64,000 nt of DNA from NCBI RefSeq assembly GCF_039545795.1, contig NZ_CP154260.1, positions 1,989,001 through 2,053,000 on the forward strand, read 5' to 3'. Made by a program: the position numbers and the translations under genes. Below the pieces are notes generated by a model. That model was given only the letters and a program-made list of their open reading frames with translations, had not been told where the DNA came from and searched no databases. Positions 28,121-37,608 of the stretch are shown piece after piece; position 1 is the stretch's first letter, and each line of letters opens with the position of its first letter. The DNA is from Chitinophaga niabensis. GTDB lineage: Bacteria > Bacteroidota > Bacteroidia > Chitinophagales > Chitinophagaceae.

Positions 28121-31100
28121 ATGGATTCCTATACAAAAAGTAACGGGAGGGCCACTTCTATGCGGCATCTCCTCAAAATATTCCTTGTCATGAAGTTGCT
28201 TATAGTACTGATTACAGCAACCTGTTTACAAGTCAGTGCAAAGGTTTCTGCACAGACGGTAACGCTATCGGGGAAGAACATCTCCCTGCAGCGGGTATTT
28301 GAAGAAATAAGGAAACAATGTGATTACCAGTTCCTCTACAATACGCACCTGCTGAAGGAAACGCGTAAAGTGGACCTGAATGTGAAGGAAATGCCTTTCC
28401 AGCAGGTATTGAACATCTGCCTGAAGGACCAGCCGGTGACCTATGTGATCTCCGGAAAAACCATCATTATCAGGCAGGTGCAGCCGGAAGAAGTGCCGGC
28501 ACCTGTAGTGGAGGAAATCAAAGTGCAAGGTAAGGTCACGGAAAAAGGTACACCGCTGGTAGGTGTTACCGTAAAAGCAAAAGGTACCAATACAGGTACT
28601 GTTACAGATGTCAACGGGACTTATACCATCAGCGTACAAAAGGATGCAGTACTGGTATTCAGTTATATCGGGCACACCACACTGGAAGAACCGGTGAATG
28701 GCCGCACAAACATTTCTGTAGAGCTGGAAGCTTCCCGCAGCAATATTGAAGAAGTAGTGGTAGTGAGTTATGGTACACAACGCCAGCGCAGCATCACAGG
28801 TGCTATTTCAAAAGTATCTTCTAAAGAAGTGCAGGATATCCCTGCTGCTGAATTTGGTCAGAAACTGCAGGGACGTGTAGCCGGTGTACAGATCAGCCAG
28901 GTATCCGGCCGTCCGGGACAGGGTATGACCTTCAAGATCAGGGGCGCCGCTTCCCTTGGTTCCGGTAACCAGCCTTTGATAGTGGTAGATGGCCAGCCCA
29001 TCACCAACGAAAACATCAACCTCCTCAACCCGGATGATATAGAAAGTTTCTCTGTGCTGAAAGATGCATCCACTACAGCACTATATGGCTCAAGAGCTGC
29101 GAACGGCGTAGTGATCATTACTACCAAACAGGCTAAAGCAGGGCGTACTACCATGTCGCTCAACAGTTATTACGGCTGGCAGTCTGTTCCCAAAAGAGGT
29201 AAACCGGATATGATGAATGCCCGTGAGTTTGCCACTTTTATGAATGGTTTCTATGAAGACAAGATCAAGTATGAAAACTGGAAGAACCCGGCTACAGGCC
29301 TGGCTGAAATTCCGGATGATTACAAAGATCCTTCGAAGTACGGAGAAGGAACTGACTGGTATGATGCGGTATTGAGAACAGCGCCCATGACCAATCACTC
29401 CCTGAATATTTCAACGGGTACAGATAAAGTATTGTCCAGCACTACACTCACCTATTTCAACCAGGACGGAGTGATGTATAATACCGGTATGGAACGTTTC
29501 TCTTTACGTTCCAACAATGAGTACCGCCCTAATGAGAAACTGAAACTGGGTTTAAACCTGAATCCCGTTTATCAGAATGATAAGAATACCCGCAGTGGTT
29601 CGATTGATAATAACCGTAACGTGGTGTCAGGCGGGCTGATCAGTTCTCCATTGATCCCCAAGATCAATCCTGATGGTACTTATCCTACTAAAACAAGTTC
29701 TTACGGCATGTATGCGCTGCCTAACTTTTACCAGCAGCTCATGATCATGAATATTAATCAGAAGTCGCTGCGTTTGCTGACGAATGTGTACGCGGACCTG
29801 GAACTGTTGCCAAACCTGCATTTCAAGACCACGTTCAATACGGACCTGGGTAACTATGATTACAATGCTTTCTTTCCTTCCGCCACAGGATCATTTGGCA
29901 GCCCTCCACCGCGTATACCTTCTGCTGTAGCCAGTTCTGCCAACATTGTTTCCTGGCTGAACGAAAACATGCTCACATACAACTTCAAAGTGAAAGAGCA
30001 TAACATTGACCTGCTGGCAGGATACAGCGCGCAGAAATATGATCAGAACTACCGGACCATCAATGGTTCCAATTTCCCCAGTGATAAAATTCCCTGGATC
30101 ATTGGCGCTACTACCACTACAGGTAATACCAACAATACTGCCTGGACGATGGCTTCCTGGTATGGCCGTGCGAACTATAGCTTCAGGGATAAATATTACC
30201 TCACCGCTACTATCCGCCAGGATGGATCTTCCCGTTTTGGTGAGAACAAAAAGTGGGGTTATTTCCCTTCTGCTTCCGTGGGCTGGATCGTGAGTGAAGA
30301 ACCTTTCTTCCCTAAATCAGATGCCTTGTCTCTCCTGAAAATAAGGGGTAGTTATGGTTTGACCGGTAATAATAACATCGGTGACTATACGCAGATCTCT
30401 TTACTCAGTGCCACCAACTATGTATTTGATGGTGCATTGGCTCCGGGGCAGTCCATCAGCCAGCTGGGTAACAAAGACCTTACCTGGGAAACTTCCAAAC
30501 AACTGGACCTTGGTCTTGAACTGTCTTTGCTGAAAGACCGTATTTCTTTCACCTATGATTACTACAGGAAGGAAACGGACAATATGCTCTACCAGATGAA
30601 TATTCCCTGGGCTTCCGGTTATGGGTCTATTAAATACAATGTGGGAACTATCAGGATGTGGGGCCATGAGTTCCAGGTGAACTCCCGCAACCTTACCGGC
30701 GAGCTGGAATGGAATACCAATTTAAATATCTCCTTTAACGATAACAAGGTGATCAGCCTGCAGAATGGTACACCTATTGGTGGTATCAATACTTACAGTG
30801 ATTACAACCGCACGGCGGTGGGCAGAAGGATCGGTGAGTTCTGGGGATATGTATTTGATGGTATTTACATGACGCAGGATGAATACAACAGGCAGCCGAA
30901 ACATGCTACCTCCGCCGTGGGTTCAACCAGGATGAAAGATATCAGCGGCGATGGCATCATCAATGCCAGTGATAAGGATTATCTCGGTAATCCCAACCCT
31001 ACCCTGATCTTTGGTATGGCAAATGACTTCCGTTATAAGAAGTTCGATTTCTCTATCGTAGTATCCGGGCAGGCAGGGAATGATATCATGAACACCAATA

Positions 31101-31498
31101 TGCAGAACCTGGTGAATATAGATGGTATCTTCAACGTAACGAAAGACATGGCTAACCGCTGGCGTTCAGAACAGAACCCGGGTAACGGCAAGGTGCCAAG
31201 AACACTGGCCAACACTACGGAACTGTATCGCCTGGCTAACTCCAACTGGGTGTTCTCCGGTGATTACCTCACCATCAAAAACATTTCACTGGGGTATACG
31301 GCAGATATGAGCAGACTGAAATACCTCAGGTCCATACGTTTTTACGCGAGCCTGCAGCAGGCATTTGTGTTCACCAAATATCCCGGTCAGAACCCTGAGG
31401 TGAATGATACGCGGGATAACCAGACTACGGCCGGGCAGGACAATGGAACCTTCCCCATCCCGAGAACACTTATGTTCGGTGCAAACATTAATTTCTGA
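28121..31498 (+). CDS. SusC-family TonB-dependent transducer with STN domain
   Basis: This is a full SusC protein of 1125 residues with the extra N-terminal secretin/TonB (STN) domain that signals to FecR. The order is signal peptide (to about residue 45, SAKVSAQ), STN at about 48-115 (SLQRVFEEIRKQCDYQFLYN), a carboxypeptidase-regulatory-like domain at about 130-212 (GVTVKAKGTNTGTVTDVNG), then the plug with VVVVSYGTQ, LQGRVAGVQI and DASTTALYGSRAANGVVIIT, and the barrel. With the upstream ECF/FecR pair it forms a substrate-sensing cascade that likely induces the operon to 39078. SusD follows after 24 bases. Confidence 0.96.
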   Translation: MDSYTKSNGRATSMRHLLKIFLVMKLLIVLITATCLQVSAKVSAQTVTLSGKNISLQRVFEEIRKQCDYQFLYNTHLLKETRKVDLNVKEMPFQQVLNICLKDQPVTYVISGKTIIIRQVQPEEVPAPVVEEIKVQGKVTEKGTPLVGVTVKAKGTNTGTVTDVNGTYTISVQKDAVLVFSYIGHTTLEEPVNGRTNISVELEASRSNIEEVVVVSYGTQRQRSITGAISKVSSKEVQDIPAAEFGQKLQGRVAGVQISQVSGRPGQGMTFKIRGAASLGSGNQPLIVVDGQPITNENINLLNPDDIESFSVLKDASTTALYGSRAANGVVIITTKQAKAGRTTMSLNSYYGWQSVPKRGKPDMMNAREFATFMNGFYEDKIKYENWKNPATGLAEIPDDYKDPSKYGEGTDWYDAVLRTAPMTNHSLNISTGTDKVLSSTTLTYFNQDGVMYNTGMERFSLRSNNEYRPNEKLKLGLNLNPVYQNDKNTRSGSIDNNRNVVSGGLISSPLIPKINPDGTYPTKTSSYGMYALPNFYQQLMIMNINQKSLRLLTNVYADLELLPNLHFKTTFNTDLGNYDYNAFFPSATGSFGSPPPRIPSAVASSANIVSWLNENMLTYNFKVKEHNIDLLAGYSAQKYDQNYRTINGSNFPSDKIPWIIGATTTTGNTNNTAWTMASWYGRANYSFRDKYYLTATIRQDGSSRFGENKKWGYFPSASVGWIVSEEPFFPKSDALSLLKIRGSYGLTGNNNIGDYTQISLLSATNYVFDGALAPGQSISQLGNKDLTWETSKQLDLGLELSLLKDRISFTYDYYRKETDNMLYQMNIPWASGYGSIKYNVGTIRMWGHEFQVNSRNLTGELEWNTNLNISFNDNKVISLQNGTPIGGINTYSDYNRTAVGRRIGEFWGYVFDGIYMTQDEYNRQPKHATSAVGSTRMKDISGDGIINASDKDYLGNPNPTLIFGMANDFRYKKFDFSIVVSGQAGNDIMNTNMQNLVNIDGIFNVTKDMANRWRSEQNPGNGKVPRTLANTTELYRLANSNWVFSGDYLTIKNISLGYTADMSRLKYLRSIRFYASLQQAFVFTKYPGQNPEVNDTRDNQTTAGQDNGTFPIPRTLMFGANINF

Positions 31499-31522
31499 GG
31501 CATTCACAATTAATTTAAAAGT

Positions 31523-33100
31523 ATGAGACCGGTTATATATATAATACTCACCTTTTTGTTATTCTCTTCCTGCAAGAACAACTTCCTCAATGAATTCCCG
31601 GAAGGGCAACTGAATGAGAAGAACTTTTATAAAAGCACTGCAGATTTCCAGCAGGCGCTGACAGGAGCTTACGCACCACTGAGAGGAGCGATCGATCCCA
31701 CCAGGGGTACTTATGTAGCAGGTTCCGGCATCAATAATATTGCCTTTTTCATGGACGAAATGCGCTCTGATAATACCCACTATGATTACAATGCAAAAGA
31801 CCGCGGCGGGATAGGTTATGAGCAAATAGCAGACTTCCTGGACGATGCCCCCAATGGTGTAATATTAAGCAGGTACAGGGCAGCCTATACAGGTATTTCC
31901 CGCACGAATGTGATCCTGGACAGGATAGAGACGATAGATTTTACGATGGCAGAGGCAGATAAAAATGTGATCGTTGGGGAAGCAAAGGCTTTGCGTGCAC
32001 ATTATTACTTTGACCTCGTGCGCCACTATGGAGCAGTGCCTTTACACCTGCATGAAGTAAAAACAGCCGGTGATGCTTTCCTGGCCCGTACCGGTGTGGA
32101 TTCTGTTTATGCACAGATCATCAGCGATTTTACAGATGCGCTGGGTTTACTGGCGGCGCCTGCTAAATTCCCGCAATCCGGCCATATCACCAAAGGTATG
32201 GTGGCAACAGAACTGGCGCTGGTGCATATGACGATGCAGAAATTTGACCTTGCCGTTCCTTTACTGCAAAGTGTAACCACTATGGGTTATGACCTGCTGC
32301 CTACTTATGCAGAAGTATTTGATCCCAATAAGAAGAACAGCATTGAATCCATTTTTGAGATCCAGTACAAAGATGGTACGGATGGGCAGCAGGGCAACCT
32401 GATCTACCGTTTTATTCCTGTAACACCCAATACGCTGAACATCCTGGGCATCACTTATAACAATACAGATGGCGGTTGGAACATACCAACAGATGATATG
32501 GTTGCCGCTTACGAGCCGGGAGACAAAAGGCTGGACGAAAGTATTGCCGTGGTAGAAGGTGCCCTGAATTCCAATACTGATTTTATACCGGAAAGAATCG
32601 TTAGTATTGTAGGGTATGCGGGTCCTCCGGCCGGAAAGATCGCCAAAAGGTTCATCAAAAAATACCTGCACCCGCCTTACACACTTGTTAATAACACCAA
32701 AGATAACTGGCCGGTGTTCAGGTATGCAGATGTATTGCTGATGCTGGCGGAAAGCCTGAACGAAACAAATAAGCCGGGAGAAGCATTGCCGCACCTGAAC
32801 AGGGTACGCAGAAGGGCAGGTTTACTAAACGATATCACTACTACAGACCAGGCCCAACTGCGCGACATCATTGCGAAAGAAAGGAGAGTGGAACTGGCTT
32901 TTGAGAACCACCGCTGGTTAGACCTGGTGCGTACCAAAAAAGCAGTGGCTGTGATGAATGCGCATGGCATTGTGATGAAGGCCACTTATGGTTACCTGTT
33001 ACCCACTTCTTACACCGTGAATGATAACAAACTGGTATTTGCCATTCCTTTCGCAGAAAGGCAGATCAACACAAAACTGACACAGAACCTGGGCTATTAA
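31523..33100 (+). CDS. SusD/RagB-family lipoprotein
   Basis: This is the SusD partner of the STN-type SusC, 525 residues. The lipoprotein signal is MRPVIYIILTFLLFSSC, with Cys at about residue 17. The core contains GEAKALRAHYYFDLVRHYGA. The C-terminal part has LNRVRRRAGLL and ERRVELAFENHRWLDLVRT, the SusD signature. It is followed after 11 bases by a dioxygenase-like gene in the same run. Confidence 0.96.
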   Translation: MRPVIYIILTFLLFSSCKNNFLNEFPEGQLNEKNFYKSTADFQQALTGAYAPLRGAIDPTRGTYVAGSGINNIAFFMDEMRSDNTHYDYNAKDRGGIGYEQIADFLDDAPNGVILSRYRAAYTGISRTNVILDRIETIDFTMAEADKNVIVGEAKALRAHYYFDLVRHYGAVPLHLHEVKTAGDAFLARTGVDSVYAQIISDFTDALGLLAAPAKFPQSGHITKGMVATELALVHMTMQKFDLAVPLLQSVTTMGYDLLPTYAEVFDPNKKNSIESIFEIQYKDGTDGQQGNLIYRFIPVTPNTLNILGITYNNTDGGWNIPTDDMVAAYEPGDKRLDESIAVVEGALNSNTDFIPERIVSIVGYAGPPAGKIAKRFIKKYLHPPYTLVNNTKDNWPVFRYADVLLMLAESLNETNKPGEALPHLNRVRRRAGLLNDITTTDQAQLRDIIAKERRVELAFENHRWLDLVRTKKAVAVMNAHGIVMKATYGYLLPTSYTVNDNKLVFAIPFAERQINTKLTQNLGY

Positions 33101-33111
33101 AATTTCCATTT

Positions 33112-33933
33112 ATGAAATACAAATTGGATAAAGCGCAAATTGAAAGCTATCAGAAAAACGGGTTTATAGTGATCGAAGACTTCCTCTCGCAGGAAGAGCT
33201 GGCACACTGGCGCAAAGTGGTGATGGAAGCCGTAGAACAAAGAGCCGGCAGAAAAATGCCGGGTAAGGATACTAAAGTGGGAGAGGATGATGGTATTAAT
33301 GAAGATGCAGAATACTTCGGGAAAGTGTTTGACCAGTTGCTGAACCTCTGGCAAACGCATGATGGTGTGAAAGAGATCATGCTGGATGAACGCATCGGCC
33401 AGATGGCCGCGCAATTATCCGGTTCCGAAGGCATCAGGATCTGGCATGACCAGGCCTTGTTTAAACGGCCCTGGGCAAATGCCACTGCCTGGCATCTGGA
33501 TACACCATTCTGGTCTTTCTCCGATCGTAATGCGCTATCCATCTGGGTAGCGCTGGACGATGCCACTTACGAGAATGGCTGCCTGTATTTCATTCCAGGG
33601 TCCTGGCAGCAAACGGGTTTTGAGAATAGCGGTATCGGAAAAAACATGGATGGCATCTTTACCGTGTATCCTCAATTAGCCAAGATTGCATCAGTTGCCG
33701 CGCCTATGAAGGCCGGCAGCTGTTCTTTCCATAACGGGTTAACGATCCATGGCGCAGGTGCCAATATGACCAATGGTTTCCGCCGTGCCATGACCTGTGC
33801 CTATATGCCGGAAGGTAATACCTTCAACGGGCAGAAGAACATCCTCCCGGATGATTACCTGCAAACACTGAAGATCGGAGATGCACTGAATAATAACGAA
33901 CAAAATCCGCTGATCTACCCTAAAGCCCTATGA
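33112..33933 (+). CDS. Phytanoyl-CoA-dioxygenase (PhyH) family protein
   Basis: This is a non-haem Fe(II)/2-oxoglutarate-dependent oxygenase-like protein of 273 residues without a signal peptide, so probably cytoplasmic. The iron-binding facial triad is visible as HLD in AWHLDTPFW (about residue 127) and the distal His in IHGAGAN. An Arg suited to 2-oxoglutarate binding lies in GFRRAM. PhyH-family proteins hydroxylate varied small molecules, and the substrate cannot be read here. Its place in a pectin-type operon, translationally coupled to a sugar isomerase-like gene (4-base ATGA overlap), suggests modification of a sugar or methylated sugar. Confidence 0.85.
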   Translation: MKYKLDKAQIESYQKNGFIVIEDFLSQEELAHWRKVVMEAVEQRAGRKMPGKDTKVGEDDGINEDAEYFGKVFDQLLNLWQTHDGVKEIMLDERIGQMAAQLSGSEGIRIWHDQALFKRPWANATAWHLDTPFWSFSDRNALSIWVALDDATYENGCLYFIPGSWQQTGFENSGIGKNMDGIFTVYPQLAKIASVAAPMKAGSCSFHNGLTIHGAGANMTNGFRRAMTCAYMPEGNTFNGQKNILPDDYLQTLKIGDALNNNEQNPLIYPKAL

Positions 33934-34754
33934 TAGTTAAATTCTTTTGTCCAAGGTGGGGAAGTGAACATATACCATGGAGTGTTTTCCTGGAGAATGT
34001 AAAAGCTGCAGGTTATGCAGGCGTGGAATGGTTTCCCTATGGAGAAGCCACTAACCCTGTTACCGTACTCAACCTTTTAAAGCAATACGACCTGGAGTTT
34101 TCCATTGTAACCGCCGTGTTGCAAATGCCGGAAACTTTTAAAGAGTACCTGCATGTTTTAAAAGAGCAGCTCACTGCACTCAGCCGTTTGCAACCACTGT
34201 TCATCAGTACGCAAACAGGCCGGGAGTATTATTCGGAAGAACAGATCATTCAATGCCTGGAAGTTTGCGAAGAAGTAAGCGACCAGCTGGGCGTACCCAT
34301 ATATCAGGAAACCCACCGTAACAAATGGTCCTATGCCGCGCATGCAACAGGGCCCTTGTTGCGGAAGTTCCCGGCGCTTCCTTTAACGCTGGATGTTTCA
34401 CACTGGTTCTGCGTATCTGAAAGTTACCTGGAAGATCAGCAGGGCATAGTGGCAGAGGCTATCAAACATGCCCGTCATATTCATGCGCGGGTAGGCCATA
34501 CGGAAGGGCCGCAGGTATGGGATCCTGCATTGCCGGAATATGCAGCAGCTTTGGCTGCACACCTGGCCATCTGGGATGAATGGATAAGACAAAGGGAAAA
34601 GAACGGGGACAGCTATTGTACCATTACGCCTGAGTTCGGACCTCCGCCTTATATGGTGATGGGGAACAGAACAGTTCCTGCACAACAGGAGCAATGGCGC
34701 ATTAATTTATGGATGAAAACGTTTCTGGATAAAAGATACAACCGCACCACATGA
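33930..34754 (+). CDS. Sugar phosphate isomerase/epimerase-like TIM-barrel protein
   Basis: This 274-residue protein of the xylose-isomerase-like TIM-barrel superfamily has no signal peptide. The likely metal ligands are in the expected order: Glu in YQETHRN, Asp and His in LDVSHWF, His in HARVGH, and Glu in TPEFGP. The start overlaps the PhyH stop by four bases, and the stop overlaps the GH106 start by four bases. All three are therefore likely translationally coupled. Members isomerise or epimerise sugars, or cleave modified sugars; which applies here is unknown. Confidence 0.85.
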   Translation: MIVKFFCPRWGSEHIPWSVFLENVKAAGYAGVEWFPYGEATNPVTVLNLLKQYDLEFSIVTAVLQMPETFKEYLHVLKEQLTALSRLQPLFISTQTGREYYSEEQIIQCLEVCEEVSDQLGVPIYQETHRNKWSYAAHATGPLLRKFPALPLTLDVSHWFCVSESYLEDQQGIVAEAIKHARHIHARVGHTEGPQVWDPALPEYAAALAAHLAIWDEWIRQREKNGDSYCTITPEFGPPPYMVMGNRTVPAQQEQWRINLWMKTFLDKRYNRTT

Positions 34755-37603
34755 AAAGAAGAGAGTTCCTGTTAAATAGTACATTCCTTACCGCCGGATA
34801 TTCCATTGTGGGTGCCTTGCCGGGAATAGCCCGTACAGCACTGGCTCCCCTGGATACGGACCTGTATAAATTGTTTAAAGACCCACTGCCCGTGTACCGT
34901 CCTTTTGTTCGCTGGTGGTGGAATGGTGATAAAGTAGAAAAAGATGAACTGATCAGGGAATTGCGGCTGATGCATGCTGCCGGTATCGGCGGTGTGGAGA
35001 TCAATCCCATCAAATTCCCTGCCCGTACAGATGATATGGGCAAACCTTCTTTGCAATGGCTCAGCAATGAATGGAACGATCTGTTGCTGGCCACATTCAA
35101 AGAAGCGGAATCCCTGGGCATGACCTGCGACCTGATCGTTGGCTCCGGCTGGCCCTTTGGGGCTGAATACCTGCAAGGGGAAGAGCGTTCGGATGTGGTG
35201 GTGATAGGCGTGAAAAAACTGGAAGGACCGCTGTATTATGAAACGTCTATGTTCGATCTGTTCAAAGAAGCGGATCCTGCCATCAGTTCTCCCTTCCCGG
35301 GCAGAACGCTGGAAATGATGGAACTGAAACTGGTGCCGGAACCGCTGGGTGACCTGAGCCAGGTGAAAGACCTGAAAGCACAGGTAAAAGATGATATCAT
35401 TAAACTGGATATACCTAAAGGAAAATATGCTTTATACGGACTTGTTAAAATAAAAGGTTTTATGGAAGTGATCAACGGTGCTCCGGGGGCTAACGGCCCT
35501 GTGTTGAATCACTACAATAAAACGGCCGTGAACAAGTACCTCAATCATATGACGGACACCATACAGAATAGGATAGGTCCTCTGTCGCGCCACGTACGTG
35601 CATTGTTCACAGACAGTATGGAGCTGGAAGGCGCCAACTGGAGCAGTGACATGATGGATGAGTTTAAGAAGCGGCGCGGGTATGACCTTTATCCTTATCT
35701 GCCTTTCGTATTGCTGAAGATCGCCTCCATGGGCAACACCTACAATTTTACATATGGGGCTACCCTCACGCCGGAATTTGCTGATATGATACAAAGGATG
35801 CGGTATGATTTTGAGCTGACCAAAGCAGAGATCCTGGAAGACAGCTTTATCAAAACATACGTGGCCTGGTGTAAGAAGAACAATGTGAAGTCCCGTGCGC
35901 AGGCATACGGCCGGGGATACTTCCTGCTGGAAGGCAGCTTTGAATTCGATCTGCCGGAATGTGAAACCTGGCTGAAGTATGGCATCGGTTATAAGATGCC
36001 GGAAGATACACCGCTGCTGGGCAGGGCTTATACCATGATCAACAAGTATGTATCTTCTGCAGCCCACCTGAAAGGGAAACGGTATATCAGCGCAGAAGAA
36101 CTGACGAATACGGATATGGTATTCAACGATTCCCTGGAGATGCTGAAGGTAGCAGGAGATCAGAGTACGATATCAGGTGTTACGCATCCCATCTTCCATG
36201 GTTTTAATTACACACCGCCGGATGCACCTTTCCCGGGCTGGATCAGGTATGGTGGGTTTTATAACGAAAAGAATACCTGGTGGCCTTACTTCCGCCATTT
36301 TACAGATTACAAAGCGCGTATCTCCGCTTTACTGCAACAGGGGGATATGTTTGCTGATATCGCAGTATTACCGCCAACAGCAGATATGTGGGGCCAATAC
36401 AGCGCACAGAACGAGCCATTCCCTTTCATTATCCATCCGCCTTACCAGCCATTGATATGGGAAGCGATCCACAAAAACGGGAACGCCTGCGATCATGTGT
36501 CTGAATCCGTGATCCGCGATGCTACGTTTAAAAATGGCTTCATGCATTACGGCCCGCGGAAGTATCACACCCTCTTCCTGATAGAAGTGCTGAGCATGGA
36601 ACCTGCCACATTGCAAAAGTTGCTGGAATTTGTAGCAGCAGGCGGAAGGGTTTTCTGCATAGAAAAATATCCGGAGAAAGCCACCGGCTGGAAAGATGCC
36701 GTGCAGCGTGATCAGCAGGTGAAAGCCCTCGTAGCTAAACTGCAATCCTATCCTGATAAATTCATCCTGCTGAAGAAACCCGAAAAGGATTTCATCGGAT
36801 GGTATAAAGAAGTACAGGAAGAGTACCAGATCAAACCTTATGTGAAGATCGTCAAACCGGAACCATTTGTAACACAGGTGCGTTACCAGGCCGGGGATAC
36901 AGAGATCCTGCTGTTCACCAACTCGCATATGGATGATGGCTACACCATGGATATCACTGTTTCCAAAGAGCTGATGGGTAAAAGGGAAGGCTGGATCTGG
37001 AACCCTGATAACGGGGAAAGGTATTACCTGAACGGCGTGAACGGATCTTATACATTAGACCTCGGGCCTTCTGATTCAAGATTGCTGGTGTTTGATAAAA
37101 CGAAAAAAGGAAAACCTGCAGCACCATTTCCATCCGGAGAAGGCGTAAAGATAGCTGGTGCATGGAAGGCGACCTTTAAACATATTGATGGCACTGTGAA
37201 AGAGGTAGCGCTGGATGAACTGAAAGACCTGGCCACGGTAGAAACGCTGCAGCATTTTACAGGAACGATCACTTATCGCAATAACCTGCCGGTAACGGAT
37301 AAAACAGATGCCATCTGGCTGAACCTGGGCAAAGTGCACGGGGTTTCAGAAGTGACCATTAATGGAAAATCCCTGGGTGTGCAATGGTATGGCAGGCGGA
37401 TCTATAATATTGCATCCGATGTAAAAACCGGGGATAATACGATAGAGGTAAAGATCACCACCAATATGGGGAACTATATGAAAACGCTCACTGATAATAA
37501 AGTAGCACAATACTGGACGAATGAACTCCGGAAGAACCAGCCTATTCAGCCTCTGGGCATGATAGGTCCCGTGAGTGTAATGTCTGCTAAAACTAAACAA
37601 TAA
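34751..37603 (+). CDS. GH106-like alpha-L-rhamnosidase
   Basis: GH106 enzymes release alpha-L-rhamnose, chiefly from rhamnogalacturonan. This 950-residue protein has a Tat-like N-terminus (MKRREFLLNSTFLTAG). The opening of the catalytic region is RPFVRWWWNGDKVEKDEL and AGIGGVEINPI, with LIVGSGWPFGAEY and LFTDSMELEGANWS as catalytic-barrel segments. A C-terminal jelly-roll binding domain lies at about 800-945 (WLNLGKVHGVSEVTINGKSLG). The length matches the family. It overlaps the isomerase gene upstream by four bases and is followed 5 bases later by a GH28-like gene, pointing to rhamnogalacturonan side-chain or backbone degradation. Confidence 0.88.
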   Translation: MKRREFLLNSTFLTAGYSIVGALPGIARTALAPLDTDLYKLFKDPLPVYRPFVRWWWNGDKVEKDELIRELRLMHAAGIGGVEINPIKFPARTDDMGKPSLQWLSNEWNDLLLATFKEAESLGMTCDLIVGSGWPFGAEYLQGEERSDVVVIGVKKLEGPLYYETSMFDLFKEADPAISSPFPGRTLEMMELKLVPEPLGDLSQVKDLKAQVKDDIIKLDIPKGKYALYGLVKIKGFMEVINGAPGANGPVLNHYNKTAVNKYLNHMTDTIQNRIGPLSRHVRALFTDSMELEGANWSSDMMDEFKKRRGYDLYPYLPFVLLKIASMGNTYNFTYGATLTPEFADMIQRMRYDFELTKAEILEDSFIKTYVAWCKKNNVKSRAQAYGRGYFLLEGSFEFDLPECETWLKYGIGYKMPEDTPLLGRAYTMINKYVSSAAHLKGKRYISAEELTNTDMVFNDSLEMLKVAGDQSTISGVTHPIFHGFNYTPPDAPFPGWIRYGGFYNEKNTWWPYFRHFTDYKARISALLQQGDMFADIAVLPPTADMWGQYSAQNEPFPFIIHPPYQPLIWEAIHKNGNACDHVSESVIRDATFKNGFMHYGPRKYHTLFLIEVLSMEPATLQKLLEFVAAGGRVFCIEKYPEKATGWKDAVQRDQQVKALVAKLQSYPDKFILLKKPEKDFIGWYKEVQEEYQIKPYVKIVKPEPFVTQVRYQAGDTEILLFTNSHMDDGYTMDITVSKELMGKREGWIWNPDNGERYYLNGVNGSYTLDLGPSDSRLLVFDKTKKGKPAAPFPSGEGVKIAGAWKATFKHIDGTVKEVALDELKDLATVETLQHFTGTITYRNNLPVTDKTDAIWLNLGKVHGVSEVTINGKSLGVQWYGRRIYNIASDVKTGDNTIEVKITTNMGNYMKTLTDNKVAQYWTNELRKNQPIQPLGMIGPVSVMSAKTKQ

Positions 37604-37608
37604 CAAAG

